Positions 25,384-34,258 of a stretch of DNA of 64,000 nucleotides are shown here, one piece after another (positions within the stretch are counted from its first letter, which is position 1; each line of letters begins with the position of its first letter). The notes below the pieces were generated by a model. The model did no database searches. It saw nothing but the letters and a program-made list of their open reading frames with translations, and had not been told where the DNA came from. Made by a program: the position numbers and the translations under genes. The stretch lies in the NCBI GenBank assembly GCA_038146925.1, contig JAYQSP010000011.1, positions 124,001-188,000 on the forward strand, given 5' to 3'. Source of the DNA: UBA830 sp038146925 (GTDB lineage Bacteria; Pseudomonadota; Alphaproteobacteria; MPNO01; UBA830).

Positions 25384-26619
25384 GTGATCACCAGCGATAC
25401 CCTCTCGAGCCTCGACAAAGAGGATTCGCTCGCGCCGTTTCGCGATCAGTTCGACCTGCCTGAAGGCATCATTTATCTCGACGGAAATTCTCTCGGCCCG
25501 CTGCCGCGGCGGACACTGGCGCGGTTGATCGACGTCGCCCGCGAAGAATGGGGCCAGTCCCTGATCCGCGCCTGGAACGATCACGACTGGATCGGCGCGC
25601 CGCAACGCATCGGAGACAAGATCGCGAAAATCGTCGGCGCCCGGCGCGGCGAGGTCGTCGCGGCGGATTCGACATCGGTCAATCTGTTCAAGCTGCTCGC
25701 TGCCGCCTGCGCCCTGCGCCCGGACCGGCACGTGATCCTGACCCAGGCCGGCAATTTTCCGACCGACATCTATATGGCCGAAGGCCTGGTGTCGCTGCTG
25801 GGCGACGGCTACGAGATACGTGCCGTCGAAAAGTCTGAGATCGCCTCCGCGATCGACGGGACTGTGGCCGTCGTGTCGCTGACCCATGTCGATTACCGCA
25901 GCGGCGAGATGCTCGACATGCGCGCCATTGGCGCCGCCGCGCACGATGCCGGCGCGCTGGCACTGTGGGATCTGTCGCATTCCGCCGGCGCGGTGCCGGT
26001 GGACCTGAATGCCGCGGGTGCCGATTTCGCGGTCGGCTGCGGTTACAAGTATCTGAACGGCGGACCCGGCGCGCCGGCGTTTCTGTTCGTCGCCGAAAAA
26101 CACCACGCCGACGCACGGCAGCCGCTGTCGGGCTGGATGGGCCATGCCGCACCGTTCGACTTCGAGGACAGCTACCGGCCCGCCGACGGCGTCGCCCGGC
26201 ATCTGGCAGGGACGCCGGGCATTCTCGGGCTGGCGGCGCTGGAACAGGGGCTCGATCTGTTTCTCGAAGCCGACATGGCTGCCATCCGTCACAAATCCGT
26301 GCTGTTGACCGAGGCCTTCATCGCGCTGGTCGAACAGGAGTGCGCCGGACACGGGTTTTCGCTGGTCACGCCCCGCGACGCGGCGATCCGCGGCAGCCAG
26401 GTCAGCTTCCGCCATCCGGACGGCTACGCCATCGTGCAGGCGCTGATTGCGCGCGGCGTCATCGGCGATTTCCGCACCCCCGACATCCTGCGCTTCGGCT
26501 TCGCGCCGCTTTATATCCGGTTTCGCGACGTGTGGTCGGCGGTCTCCCATCTCAGCGATATCATGGAGAGCGGCGACTGGGACCGGCCCGAATTCAAACA
26601 AAAGGCAGCCGTGACATGA
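25384..26619 (+). CDS. kynU: Kynureninase
   Basis: A PLP enzyme that cleaves kynurenine to anthranilate and alanine. The 411-residue protein starts with GTG at 25384; an in-frame TGA lies six bases upstream, so no longer start exists. The N-terminal block LPEGIIYLDGNSLGP is typical. The PLP lysine is in GCGYKYLNGGPGAPAF, and the C-terminal LRFGFAPLYIRFRDVW is conserved. The stop overlaps the kynA start (ATGA). Together with kynA this gives two of the three steps from tryptophan to anthranilate; the formamidase gene is not in the window. Confidence 0.95.
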   Translation: MITSDTLSSLDKEDSLAPFRDQFDLPEGIIYLDGNSLGPLPRRTLARLIDVAREEWGQSLIRAWNDHDWIGAPQRIGDKIAKIVGARRGEVVAADSTSVNLFKLLAAACALRPDRHVILTQAGNFPTDIYMAEGLVSLLGDGYEIRAVEKSEIASAIDGTVAVVSLTHVDYRSGEMLDMRAIGAAAHDAGALALWDLSHSAGAVPVDLNAAGADFAVGCGYKYLNGGPGAPAFLFVAEKHHADARQPLSGWMGHAAPFDFEDSYRPADGVARHLAGTPGILGLAALEQGLDLFLEADMAAIRHKSVLLTEAFIALVEQECAGHGFSLVTPRDAAIRGSQVSFRHPDGYAIVQALIARGVIGDFRTPDILRFGFAPLYIRFRDVWSAVSHLSDIMESGDWDRPEFKQKAAVT

Positions 26620-27461
26620 CAGACAACGCCAAGTCGCCGGACGACCTGCCGGACGGCGCGCATACCGACTTCGCCGAGAACATGACCTATGGCGATTATC
26701 TGCAGCTCGACTCGATCCTGTCGGCGCAGAAACCGCTGACCGCGGAACATGACGAACATCTGTTCATCATCATCCATCAGGCGACCGAGCTGTGGATGAA
26801 GCTGGTGCTGCACGAAATGCGCGCCGCCATCGCCGCCATCGCGGCCGACGATCTGCGTCCCGCGTTCAAGATGCTGGCCCGCATCGGGCGCATTCAGTCG
26901 CAAATGATCCAGTCGTGGGACGTGCTGTCGACCCTGACGCCGGCCGATTATCTGACCTTCCGAGATGCGCTGGGCCAGTCGTCCGGGTTCCAGTCCAGCC
27001 AGTACCGCCAGATCGAGTTCCTGTTCGGCAACAAGAACCGGGCCATGCTGGAACCGCACCGCGACCGCCCTGCGGATTTCGCGGTCCTGCAGGAAACCCT
27101 GGAAAGTCCGACGCTGTACGACGTGGTCCTCCGCCTGCTGGCGAAACGCGGCCTGCCGGTCCCCGACGAGGTGTTGAGCCGCGACGTGACCCAGCGATAC
27201 ACCGGGCACACCGGCGTCACCGAGACCTGGATGACTGTCTATCGCGACACCGAAACCTGGTGGACGCTGTACGAGCTGGGCGAGGAGCTGGTCGATCTGG
27301 AGGACTGGTTCCAGCAATGGCGGTTCCGCCATCTCACCACGGTCGAACGCATCATCGGGAACAAGCGCGGCACCGGCGGAACGGCGGGCGTGCGCTATCT
27401 GCAGAAGGCGCTGGAGAACCGCTTCTTCCCCGAATTGTGGGATGTGCGGACAGCGTTGTAG
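26616..27461 (+). CDS. kynA: Tryptophan 2,3-dioxygenase
   Basis: A haem enzyme that opens the tryptophan ring to N-formylkynurenine. The 281-residue protein starts at the ATG overlapping kynU's stop. Conserved blocks are TYGDYLQLDSILSAQ, HDEHLFIIIHQATELWMK, GFQSSQYRQIEFLFGNK and FRHLTTVERIIGNKRGTGG, in which the haem-ligand His is about residue 239. Length is typical for bacterial TDO. Substrate oxidation directly supplies kynU's pathway, so the two form one operon. Confidence 0.96.
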   Translation: MTDNAKSPDDLPDGAHTDFAENMTYGDYLQLDSILSAQKPLTAEHDEHLFIIIHQATELWMKLVLHEMRAAIAAIAADDLRPAFKMLARIGRIQSQMIQSWDVLSTLTPADYLTFRDALGQSSGFQSSQYRQIEFLFGNKNRAMLEPHRDRPADFAVLQETLESPTLYDVVLRLLAKRGLPVPDEVLSRDVTQRYTGHTGVTETWMTVYRDTETWWTLYELGEELVDLEDWFQQWRFRHLTTVERIIGNKRGTGGTAGVRYLQKALENRFFPELWDVRTAL

Positions 27462-27503
27462 ACTTGGAGGGAGTACTTTTCCCGTAGCCGGAGCGACATC
27501 GCC

Positions 27504-29816
27504 ATGACCCCACCCCCCGACGGCACCATCACAGCGTCCCACTGGGGCACCTACCGGGTGCAGGCATCCAATGGGCGGGTCACGGGGGTACAGCCGTTCG
27601 AGAACGACCCCGAACCGTCGCCGATGATCGAGGCGATGCCGACGATGGTGCATTCGGACTGCCGGGTGGCGCAGCCGATGGTGCGCAAGGGCTGGCTGGA
27701 AAACGGCCATCGCAGCGACACCTCCGGGCGCGGGGTCGAGCCGTTCGTGCCGGTGTCGTGGGGCACGGCGCTCGATCTGGTGGCGGCGGAAATAGACCGG
27801 GTGCGGACCGAGCACGGGAACGAGGCGATCTACGGCTCGTCCGGCTGGGCCAGCGCCGGGACGTTTCATTCGGCGGCGACGCAGCTAAAGCGGTTCTTCA
27901 ACGATATTGGCGGCTTCGTCGACCAGGTGACGAACTATTCCTTCGGCTCCGCCTCGGTGATCGTGCCGCGCGTGACCGGCGGGATGGAGCCGGTGATGCG
28001 GCCGACCAGTTGGCCCAACATCGTCGCCAATACGAAACTGCTGGTGGCATTCGGCGGAATCTCGCCCAAGAACAGTCAGGTGTCGAAGGACGGCATCGGC
28101 CGGCACGAGACGCAGGACCACGTCCGCGAGGCGAAACGGGCCGGGATCGATATCGTACAGATCAGCCCGGTGCGCGACGATTTCATCTGCGAGGTCGAGG
28201 TCGATTGGCTGGCGCCCCGGCCCAACACCGACACCGCGCTGATGATGGGCCTCGCCCACACGCTGTTGGCGGAAGGCCTGCACGACCGGGAGTTTCTCGA
28301 CCGTTACTGTACCGGCTATGACCGGTTCGAGCCGTATCTGCTTGGTGAGTCCGACGGCATCGCGAAAGACGCCGGCTGGGCGGCGGAGATCACCGGCCTC
28401 GATGCGGAAACGATCCGCAATCTCGCCCGGCGCATGGCGGCGACGCGGACCATGATCACGGTCAGCTGGTCGGTCCAGCGCTGCGATCACGGCGAACAGC
28501 CCTGCTGGATGGCGATCACCTTGGCCGCGATGCTGGGCCAGATCGGCCTGCCCGGCGGCGGGGTCGGGATCGGCTACGGCTCCAACGCCACCATCGGCCA
28601 GCAGGCGTCGAAGATGCCGAATTTCGGCCTGCCCCAGGGCGGCAACGCGGTCGGTACCTATATCCCGGTCGCGCGCGTGGTCGACATGCTGCTCAACCCC
28701 GGCGCGGAATACGACTTCAACGGCGAAAGGCTGACCTATCCCGATATCCGGATGATCTACTGGGCGGGGGGCAATCCGTTTCACAAGCAGCAGGATCTCA
28801 ACCGGTTCCTGAAAGCCTGGCGGAAACCGGACAGCATCATCGTGCACGAGCCGTGGTGGACACCGGCGGCCCGGCGCGCCGATGTCGTCCTGCCGGTGAC
28901 GACGACGCTGGAACGCAACGACATCACCGCCGGTCTGCGCGACCGGTTTTTCGTCGCCATGTACCAGGCCGTGCCGCCGGTCGGCGAGGCGCGCAGCGAT
29001 TACGATATCTTTTCCGGCCTGGCCGAACGGCTGGGCGTGGCGGAGGAATACACCGAGGGCCGCGACGAGATGGCATGGCTGCGCCACATGTACGCCAACG
29101 CGCAGAAATCGGCGAGGAAGCAGGATATCGAGATGCCCGATTTCGATGAATTCTGGGAACGCGGGTTCTGGGAATTCCGGTCGCCGGTGGATTCTTCTAT
29201 CCTGTTCGAGGGGTTCCGCGCGGACCCGGACAAGATGGCCCTGAAAACGCCGTCCGGGCGGATCGAAATCTTCTCCGAAACCATCGACGGGTTCGGTTAC
29301 GACGACTGCCCCGGCCACCCGTCCTGGATCGAACCGGCCGAATGGCTCGGGTCGGACAAGACGAAGAAACATCCGCTGCACCTGATTTCGAACCAGCCCG
29401 TGCGGCGCATGCACAGCCAGCTCGATTTCTGCGAGCCCAGTCAGAACACCAAGATCGCGGGTCGCGAACCGGTCTCGATCCATCCCGACGATGCGGTGGC
29501 GCGGGGCATTTCCCACGGCGACGTGGTACGGCTGTTCAACGATCGCGGCGCGTGCCTCGCCGGCGCCGAGGTGACAGACCGGGTCCGCCCCGGTGTGGTG
29601 CGGCTGTCGACCGGCGCCTGGCTCGATCCGCTGGATTCGGGCGAGATCGGCAGTCTCGAAAAGCACGGCAATCCGAACGTGCTGACGATCGACAAGGGCT
29701 CGTCCCGCCTGGCGCAGAGCTGCATGGCCCAGACGGCGCTGGTCGAAGTGGAACGTTATGATGCAGATCCGCCGCCGGTCACCGCGTTCGACACGCCGGC
29801 CATGGCTTCGCAATAG
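27504..29816 (+). CDS. DMSO-reductase-family molybdopterin oxidoreductase (cytosolic, BisC-like)
   Basis: A 770-residue Mo-bis(MGD) enzyme of the S- and N-oxide reductase group. The N-terminus has no Tat signal and no 4Fe-4S cysteine motif, as in cytosolic biotin sulfoxide reductase. The block YGSSGWASAGTFHSAATQLK places S117 where DMSO reductase has its molybdenum-ligating Ser147. MGD-binding blocks include AFGGISPKNSQVSKDGIG and YWAGGNPFHKQQDLNRF; the C-terminal cap domain includes HPLHLISNQPVRRMHSQLD. A VanA-type Rieske gene follows 21 bases downstream, likely co-transcribed. The substrate is unknown. Confidence 0.87.
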   Translation: MTPPPDGTITASHWGTYRVQASNGRVTGVQPFENDPEPSPMIEAMPTMVHSDCRVAQPMVRKGWLENGHRSDTSGRGVEPFVPVSWGTALDLVAAEIDRVRTEHGNEAIYGSSGWASAGTFHSAATQLKRFFNDIGGFVDQVTNYSFGSASVIVPRVTGGMEPVMRPTSWPNIVANTKLLVAFGGISPKNSQVSKDGIGRHETQDHVREAKRAGIDIVQISPVRDDFICEVEVDWLAPRPNTDTALMMGLAHTLLAEGLHDREFLDRYCTGYDRFEPYLLGESDGIAKDAGWAAEITGLDAETIRNLARRMAATRTMITVSWSVQRCDHGEQPCWMAITLAAMLGQIGLPGGGVGIGYGSNATIGQQASKMPNFGLPQGGNAVGTYIPVARVVDMLLNPGAEYDFNGERLTYPDIRMIYWAGGNPFHKQQDLNRFLKAWRKPDSIIVHEPWWTPAARRADVVLPVTTTLERNDITAGLRDRFFVAMYQAVPPVGEARSDYDIFSGLAERLGVAEEYTEGRDEMAWLRHMYANAQKSARKQDIEMPDFDEFWERGFWEFRSPVDSSILFEGFRADPDKMALKTPSGRIEIFSETIDGFGYDDCPGHPSWIEPAEWLGSDKTKKHPLHLISNQPVRRMHSQLDFCEPSQNTKIAGREPVSIHPDDAVARGISHGDVVRLFNDRGACLAGAEVTDRVRPGVVRLSTGAWLDPLDSGEIGSLEKHGNPNVLTIDKGSSRLAQSCMAQTALVEVERYDADPPPVTAFDTPAMASQ

Positions 29817-29837
29817 CCGGGAGAACAGGAGGAGAAG

Positions 29838-30893
29838 ATGGAAAAATTTCTCAACAATGCCTGGTACGTGGCTGCCTGGGGCACCGAAATCGGCCGTCAG
29901 AAGCTGCTGCGGCGCACGCTGCTGAACGAGCCGGTGGTGTTCTTCCGCCAGGAGGACGGCACGCCGGTCGCGCTGGCCGACAAATGCGCGCATCGTCATG
30001 CGCCGCTGTCGGCGGGCAAGCTGGTGGGCGACAATATCCAGTGTCCCTATCACGGCATCGAATACAACGCCGCGGGCGACGGGGTGCGGGTGCCGGGCCA
30101 GTCGCAGGTGCCGCCGGGCTGCCGGGTGCGGTCGTTCCCCGTCGTCGAACGCTACAAATGGATATGGGTATGGATGGGCGACCCGGCGCTGGCGAACCCC
30201 GACGAGATCGAGGATTTCCACTGGATGGATGCGCCCGGCTGGGTGGCCAAGGGCGAACGCATGCACCTGAAGGGCAATTACAAGCTGCTGATCGAAAACC
30301 TGCTGGAACTGTCCCATCTGTCCTATGTCCACGCCAACACGCTGGGCACCGGCGCTATCGCCGAGGTGCAGATGGATTTCGACCGCGGCGACCGTCATGT
30401 CACGCTGACGCGATGGATCATGGATTCGCCGGTGTCGAACATGTTCCAGAAACTGGGCGGGTTCGAGCCCGGCGAACATGTCGACCGCTGGCAGCACGTC
30501 ACCTGGACGCCGCCGGCCTTCGTCAAGCTGGACGTCGGCGCCGCCCGGGCCAATACGGGCGCTATCGACGGCGACCGGTCACAGGGTTTCGGATACCGGA
30601 ACCTGAACGCGATCACCCCCGAAACCGACAAGACGGCCCATTATTTCTGGGCGCAGGCGCGCGATTTCCGGACCGACGAAGAATGGATATCGGACATGTT
30701 CGTCGACAGCACGCATGAGGCGTTTTCCGAGGACCTGTGGATCATCGGGCACCAGCAGGCGAACATGGATGCCGGCACCACGCTGGACCGCGTCGACATC
30801 AATCACGACGGTGCGGCGATGCAGGCCGTGCGCATCCTGGAACGGATGATCGACGCCGAACACGCGCCCGGCGCCGCCCAGGCGGCGGAGTAG
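29838..30893 (+). CDS. VanA-type Rieske oxygenase with Glu at the bridging Asp position
   Basis: A 351-residue Rieske oxygenase subunit. The ATG follows a strong ribosome site (GGAGGAGAAG). The Rieske ligands are C50-A-H52 and C69-P-Y-H72. The catalytic motif reads ENLLELSHLSYVH: the histidines H160 and H165 are kept, but the residue usually Asp is E157. This may alter electron transfer or regulation between the Rieske and iron sites. The upstream DMSO-reductase-family gene is probably in the same transcript. The stop is followed by a run of seven T bases. No reductase is adjacent. Confidence 0.87.
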   Translation: MEKFLNNAWYVAAWGTEIGRQKLLRRTLLNEPVVFFRQEDGTPVALADKCAHRHAPLSAGKLVGDNIQCPYHGIEYNAAGDGVRVPGQSQVPPGCRVRSFPVVERYKWIWVWMGDPALANPDEIEDFHWMDAPGWVAKGERMHLKGNYKLLIENLLELSHLSYVHANTLGTGAIAEVQMDFDRGDRHVTLTRWIMDSPVSNMFQKLGGFEPGEHVDRWQHVTWTPPAFVKLDVGAARANTGAIDGDRSQGFGYRNLNAITPETDKTAHYFWAQARDFRTDEEWISDMFVDSTHEAFSEDLWIIGHQQANMDAGTTLDRVDINHDGAAMQAVRILERMIDAEHAPGAAQAAE

Positions 30894-30901
30894 CGGTTTT
30901 T

Positions 30902-31531
30902 TTATCGCCGGCGGGTGGAGCGGCAACCGGCAACACCTGCAAGGACGAAGCCCAGCAGGAGGCCGACCGGCGGCGCGGAGATGGCCGTATGCGTGGTTTC
31001 GATCTGGAAGGTTGCCGAGAAAACATTCCCGTTCAGCAGGGAAAAATTGATGTTGTCGGTTTCGATCGTCACGCTATCCGCGGTGAAAGACGTCGATAGA
31101 ATGGTGAAGTCGGTCGTGCCGATCAGCGACAGACCTGTGACCGACCCGGATGTGCCGATCCAGTCCAGATCGGCGAACTGCCAGATGTTCGCGGCATGGC
31201 CGCCGCCGGTGAAGGTGCTGTTGGTGCCGTCGACGGCAATGGTCACCTGATCGCCCGTCAGGTCGGCGGTCAGTGTCCGTTCGGCGGTACCGCCGGGGCT
31301 GAGAACGCGCGTGAATTCGGTTCCCGGGCCAACGACGGCGGCTAGCGGCCCGACGTTGAATGAGAAGAAATTTATCGAGCTGTCTTCGCAGGTAAAGCCG
31401 GTGGAATTGGTCGATACGCAGCCCGTGACGGTATCGCCAAGCAATGTTGCATGCGATGGCAGCGAGACGGCGAACAGCATCACAACCCCGGCAATCGCCC
31501 GTGACGCCATCGACAGAAACTGTTTATACAT
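30902..31531 (-). CDS. PEP-CTERM-like exported protein
   Basis: A 209-residue secreted protein. The signal peptide is followed by HATLLGDTVTG, the usual beginning of mature PEP-CTERM proteins. The body is Thr/Ser/Gly-rich with beta-strand periodicity and repeated LTGDQVTIAVDG-like units. The C-terminus is a tripartite sorting signal: SAPPVGLLLGFVLAGVAG, then a Cys, then Arg-rich STRRR. The usual PEP motif is replaced by APP. Such proteins are anchored and cleaved by an exosortase, of which there is none in the window. ATG at 31531 has GGAG upstream. It sits between oppositely oriented oxygenase genes. Confidence 0.65.
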   Translation of the reverse strand: MYKQFLSMASRAIAGVVMLFAVSLPSHATLLGDTVTGCVSTNSTGFTCEDSSINFFSFNVGPLAAVVGPGTEFTRVLSPGGTAERTLTADLTGDQVTIAVDGTNSTFTGGGHAANIWQFADLDWIGTSGSVTGLSLIGTTDFTILSTSFTADSVTIETDNINFSLLNGNVFSATFQIETTHTAISAPPVGLLLGFVLAGVAGCRSTRRR

Positions 31532-31675
31532 GTGAAATACTCCGCTAAACCATCCTGAATCGGCGTCTCCAGATTTGCCGATTCACGGCAGGCGGAAAAG
31601 CCGCCTGGCTTGTCTGGCTCGGGCATTTCGGCCAGAATTTTGCACAGAATGCCGGATCGGGGGAGATGACGGGCG

Positions 31676-33046
31676 ATGTTGACCGCAGAGGAGAACGAAA
31701 CGCTGACGCGAACCGGCGCCGACACTCCCTTGGGCCGGATGATGCGGCGGTTCTGGCTGCCGGTGGCGTCTGCGCATCAGGTGGCGGAACCGGACGGCGC
31801 GCCGTTGCGCACCCAGCTGCTGGGCGAGAATCTGGTGGTGTTTCGCGATACCGACGGCAATATCGGCGTGCTCGACGAATTCTGCGTGCATCGCCGCGCC
31901 TCGCTGGCGCTGGGGCGAAACGAGGAAGGCGGGCTGCGCTGTCTGCTCCATGGCTGGAAGTTCACCTGCGACGGCACGATCACCGAGACGCCCAATCACC
32001 GGTCGTCCAACGTGCGCGACAAGATAAAGCAGCCGTCCTACCCGGTCGTCGAGGCGGGCGGCATGATCTGGACCTATATCGGCGATCCGGCGCAACAGCC
32101 GCCGTTCCAGAAATACGGCTGGTTCGATGCGCCGGAAGAAAACTATGTCGTTCTGCGGATCAACAACCCGGCGAATTATCTGCAGCTTTACGAGGGCGGC
32201 GTCGATTCCGCCCATGTCGGTATCCTGCACATGAACATGATGAACCCCGGCTGGAAGGATTCCGCCTTCGTCGACGGAAAGACCGATCAGGACGACGGCA
32301 AGGGCTGGGGCGCCGATGCGGACGACGCCGGCGGCGCGGCCAGCAAGGCGGGCATGTACATGTCATCGACCGTGTTCGAGGAAACGCCCGATCTCGGCAT
32401 TGAGGATACGGCCTACGGTTTCCAGTATGCCGCCCTGCGCGACGGCGGGAAGACAGACGCCGGCGATCCCGCGTGGAGCGTACGCATCACGCCGGTGATG
32501 TTCCCGACCGGGCGCATCATTCCAGCGAACGCGTTCCAGTTCTACGTTTTCGAAATTCCCATGACCGACGAAATGACGGCGACGTATCTGGTGTTTCACG
32601 GGCCGCAACCGCAGGACCGGGATGTCATCATCGATACCATGGGTCTCGCCGATCCGCGGTTCTGGACGTATGAGGGCTGCGATTTCCGCGCCAGCTGGGA
32701 CGACCGTCTCGGTCAGGACCGCGACAGCATGGACCGCAACTGGTCGGGCTTTGCCGGGATCGAACAGGAAGATTCCGTCATCGCCATGTCGATGACGCCG
32801 ATCGTGGATCGCACGCAGGAATACCTGGTGCCCAGCGACGAGGCGGTTATCCGCCTGCGCCGGCGATTGCTGGATTCGGTGGCGCTGAACGAGGCCGGAA
32901 AGGATCCGCTGGGCCTGCAGGTCGAAGATTATTCGGATGTGGTGGCGGTGCCGGACACGATCATCCCGCAATCGGGTCGGTGGCAGGATCTGGCGCCCGG
33001 CAATATGCGAACGGGCACGGACGCGAAAGGGCAGGCGGCAGAGTAA
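31676..33046 (+). CDS. Phthalate-dioxygenase-type Rieske oxygenase
   Basis: A 456-residue oxygenase, longer than the VanA type and resembling phthalate 4,5-dioxygenase. The ATG at 31676 follows GGGGGAGATGAC. Rieske ligands are C70-V-H72 and C89-L-L-H92 (FCVHRRASLALG; CLLHGWKF). The catalytic motif YEGGVDSAHVGILH gives D177, H180 and H185. The C-terminal region includes WYMPSFY-like replacement LSYDAQ-free sequence, so substrate type is not predictable. It converges with the next Rieske gene, stops 12 bases apart. Electron donors are not encoded nearby. Confidence 0.86.
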   Translation: MLTAEENETLTRTGADTPLGRMMRRFWLPVASAHQVAEPDGAPLRTQLLGENLVVFRDTDGNIGVLDEFCVHRRASLALGRNEEGGLRCLLHGWKFTCDGTITETPNHRSSNVRDKIKQPSYPVVEAGGMIWTYIGDPAQQPPFQKYGWFDAPEENYVVLRINNPANYLQLYEGGVDSAHVGILHMNMMNPGWKDSAFVDGKTDQDDGKGWGADADDAGGAASKAGMYMSSTVFEETPDLGIEDTAYGFQYAALRDGGKTDAGDPAWSVRITPVMFPTGRIIPANAFQFYVFEIPMTDEMTATYLVFHGPQPQDRDVIIDTMGLADPRFWTYEGCDFRASWDDRLGQDRDSMDRNWSGFAGIEQEDSVIAMSMTPIVDRTQEYLVPSDEAVIRLRRRLLDSVALNEAGKDPLGLQVEDYSDVVAVPDTIIPQSGRWQDLAPGNMRTGTDAKGQAAE

Positions 33047-33058
33047 TCTGCGGCTCTA

Positions 33059-34147
33059 CTACTCCGCCGCGTGAACCTGCGCGGCGTCCTGTTCGGCGAT
33101 GAGATCCTCTTCCTCCGCGATCATTTTGCCGATCACCCGCCGGGCGCGGATCGCGCCGCCGTCGACGCCGATATTGACCGGTGTCAGATGCGGGTGGCGG
33201 TCGAGACCCGCCTGCACGCCTTCAATGACATCGATATCTTCCATGAAGGCTTCGATGAAATTGGCGCGGATGGTGTCGGTCAGTTCCTGGTTGTCGTGTG
33301 CGAAGGGGCGGGTGTGCGACCAGAAATACCAGCTGGTTTTCTCCGTTTCCGGCGTAATCAGATTGTAGGAATAAAGCTCGAACCCCTGAGAGCGGTCGCC
33401 GTCCAGCGCGCCGGTGCCGGCAAGGCAGCTGCCCATGTCGACTTCCACCATATGCGGCGCGGTGAAGGTCATGATCTGCCAGCGGTCGACGTTGTCTTTG
33501 AATTCGCCGAACCTGGTCAGCTTGCTGACCTTGGCGTAGACCGGCGCAACCGGCCGGTCGAGAATCCAGCGGGTGACTTTCACGACATCGCCATCCTGCG
33601 ATGCGATCTGCGGAATCTCCGCGACGTCGTCGGTGCCGAGCGTGGTGCGGTGAACGAACGATACGTGGCTGGGGTCCATCAGATTGTCGAGGAACAGTCT
33701 GTAATCGCCCCTGATATAGAGCGTATCGCCGACGATCGGCGTCCAGTCGGGATGATCGTTGCGCGGGATATCGGGAATCAGGTCTTCGTCCGCCAGTTCC
33801 GCATCGCCCATCCAGATCCAGACGAATTGCCATTTCTCGGCAATGGGGAAGGATTTGATGTCGGCGCCCGGCGGTCTCGATTTCTGGCCGGGCACGTGTT
33901 CGCAGGCCCCGTCGCAGCCAAATTCCATGCCGTGATAACCGCACTGGACCCGGTCGCCGACCAGAAATCCTTTGGACAGCGGCAGGAAGCGGTGGGAGCA
34001 CCGGTCTTCCAGGGCGACGGCGGTACCGTCTTCGCGTCGGAACAGAACGACCGGCGTGTTGAGAAACGTGCGTGCCAGCAGTTCCCGGCCGATTTCATGC
34101 GCCGGTGCGGCGACGTACCAGCAATTGCGAACCCATGTTTCAGTCAT
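33059..34147 (-). CDS. VanA-type Rieske oxygenase
   Basis: A 362-residue Rieske oxygenase. The ATG at 34147 with GATGAGGAC upstream is preferred over an upstream in-frame start. Ligands are C50-S-H52 and C69-G-Y-H72; the catalytic motif DNLMDPSHVSFVH gives D158, H161 and H166. It lies 111 bases downstream of a luciferase-like monooxygenase gene on the same strand, possibly one unit. It is one of five Rieske catalytic subunits in the window. Substrate unknown. Confidence 0.88.
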   Translation of the reverse strand: MTETWVRNCWYVAAPAHEIGRELLARTFLNTPVVLFRREDGTAVALEDRCSHRFLPLSKGFLVGDRVQCGYHGMEFGCDGACEHVPGQKSRPPGADIKSFPIAEKWQFVWIWMGDAELADEDLIPDIPRNDHPDWTPIVGDTLYIRGDYRLFLDNLMDPSHVSFVHRTTLGTDDVAEIPQIASQDGDVVKVTRWILDRPVAPVYAKVSKLTRFGEFKDNVDRWQIMTFTAPHMVEVDMGSCLAGTGALDGDRSQGFELYSYNLITPETEKTSWYFWSHTRPFAHDNQELTDTIRANFIEAFMEDIDVIEGVQAGLDRHPHLTPVNIGVDGGAIRARRVIGKMIAEEEDLIAEQDAAQVHAAE

Positions 34148-34258
34148 GTCCTCATCCCCGTACCGACGTCCTGATGCGAATGACAAAAAAGATAGACTCA
34201 AAATCCGGCGGCGTCACGAACTGGTAAATACAGGGTTAACGGTCGCGGAATTCCGGGC

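Noticed and set aside
27885..30497. An 870-codon open frame on the minus strand across the DMSO-reductase-family and Rieske genes
   Set aside because: It crosses two well-supported genes in the antisense direction and shows no motif or ribosome site.
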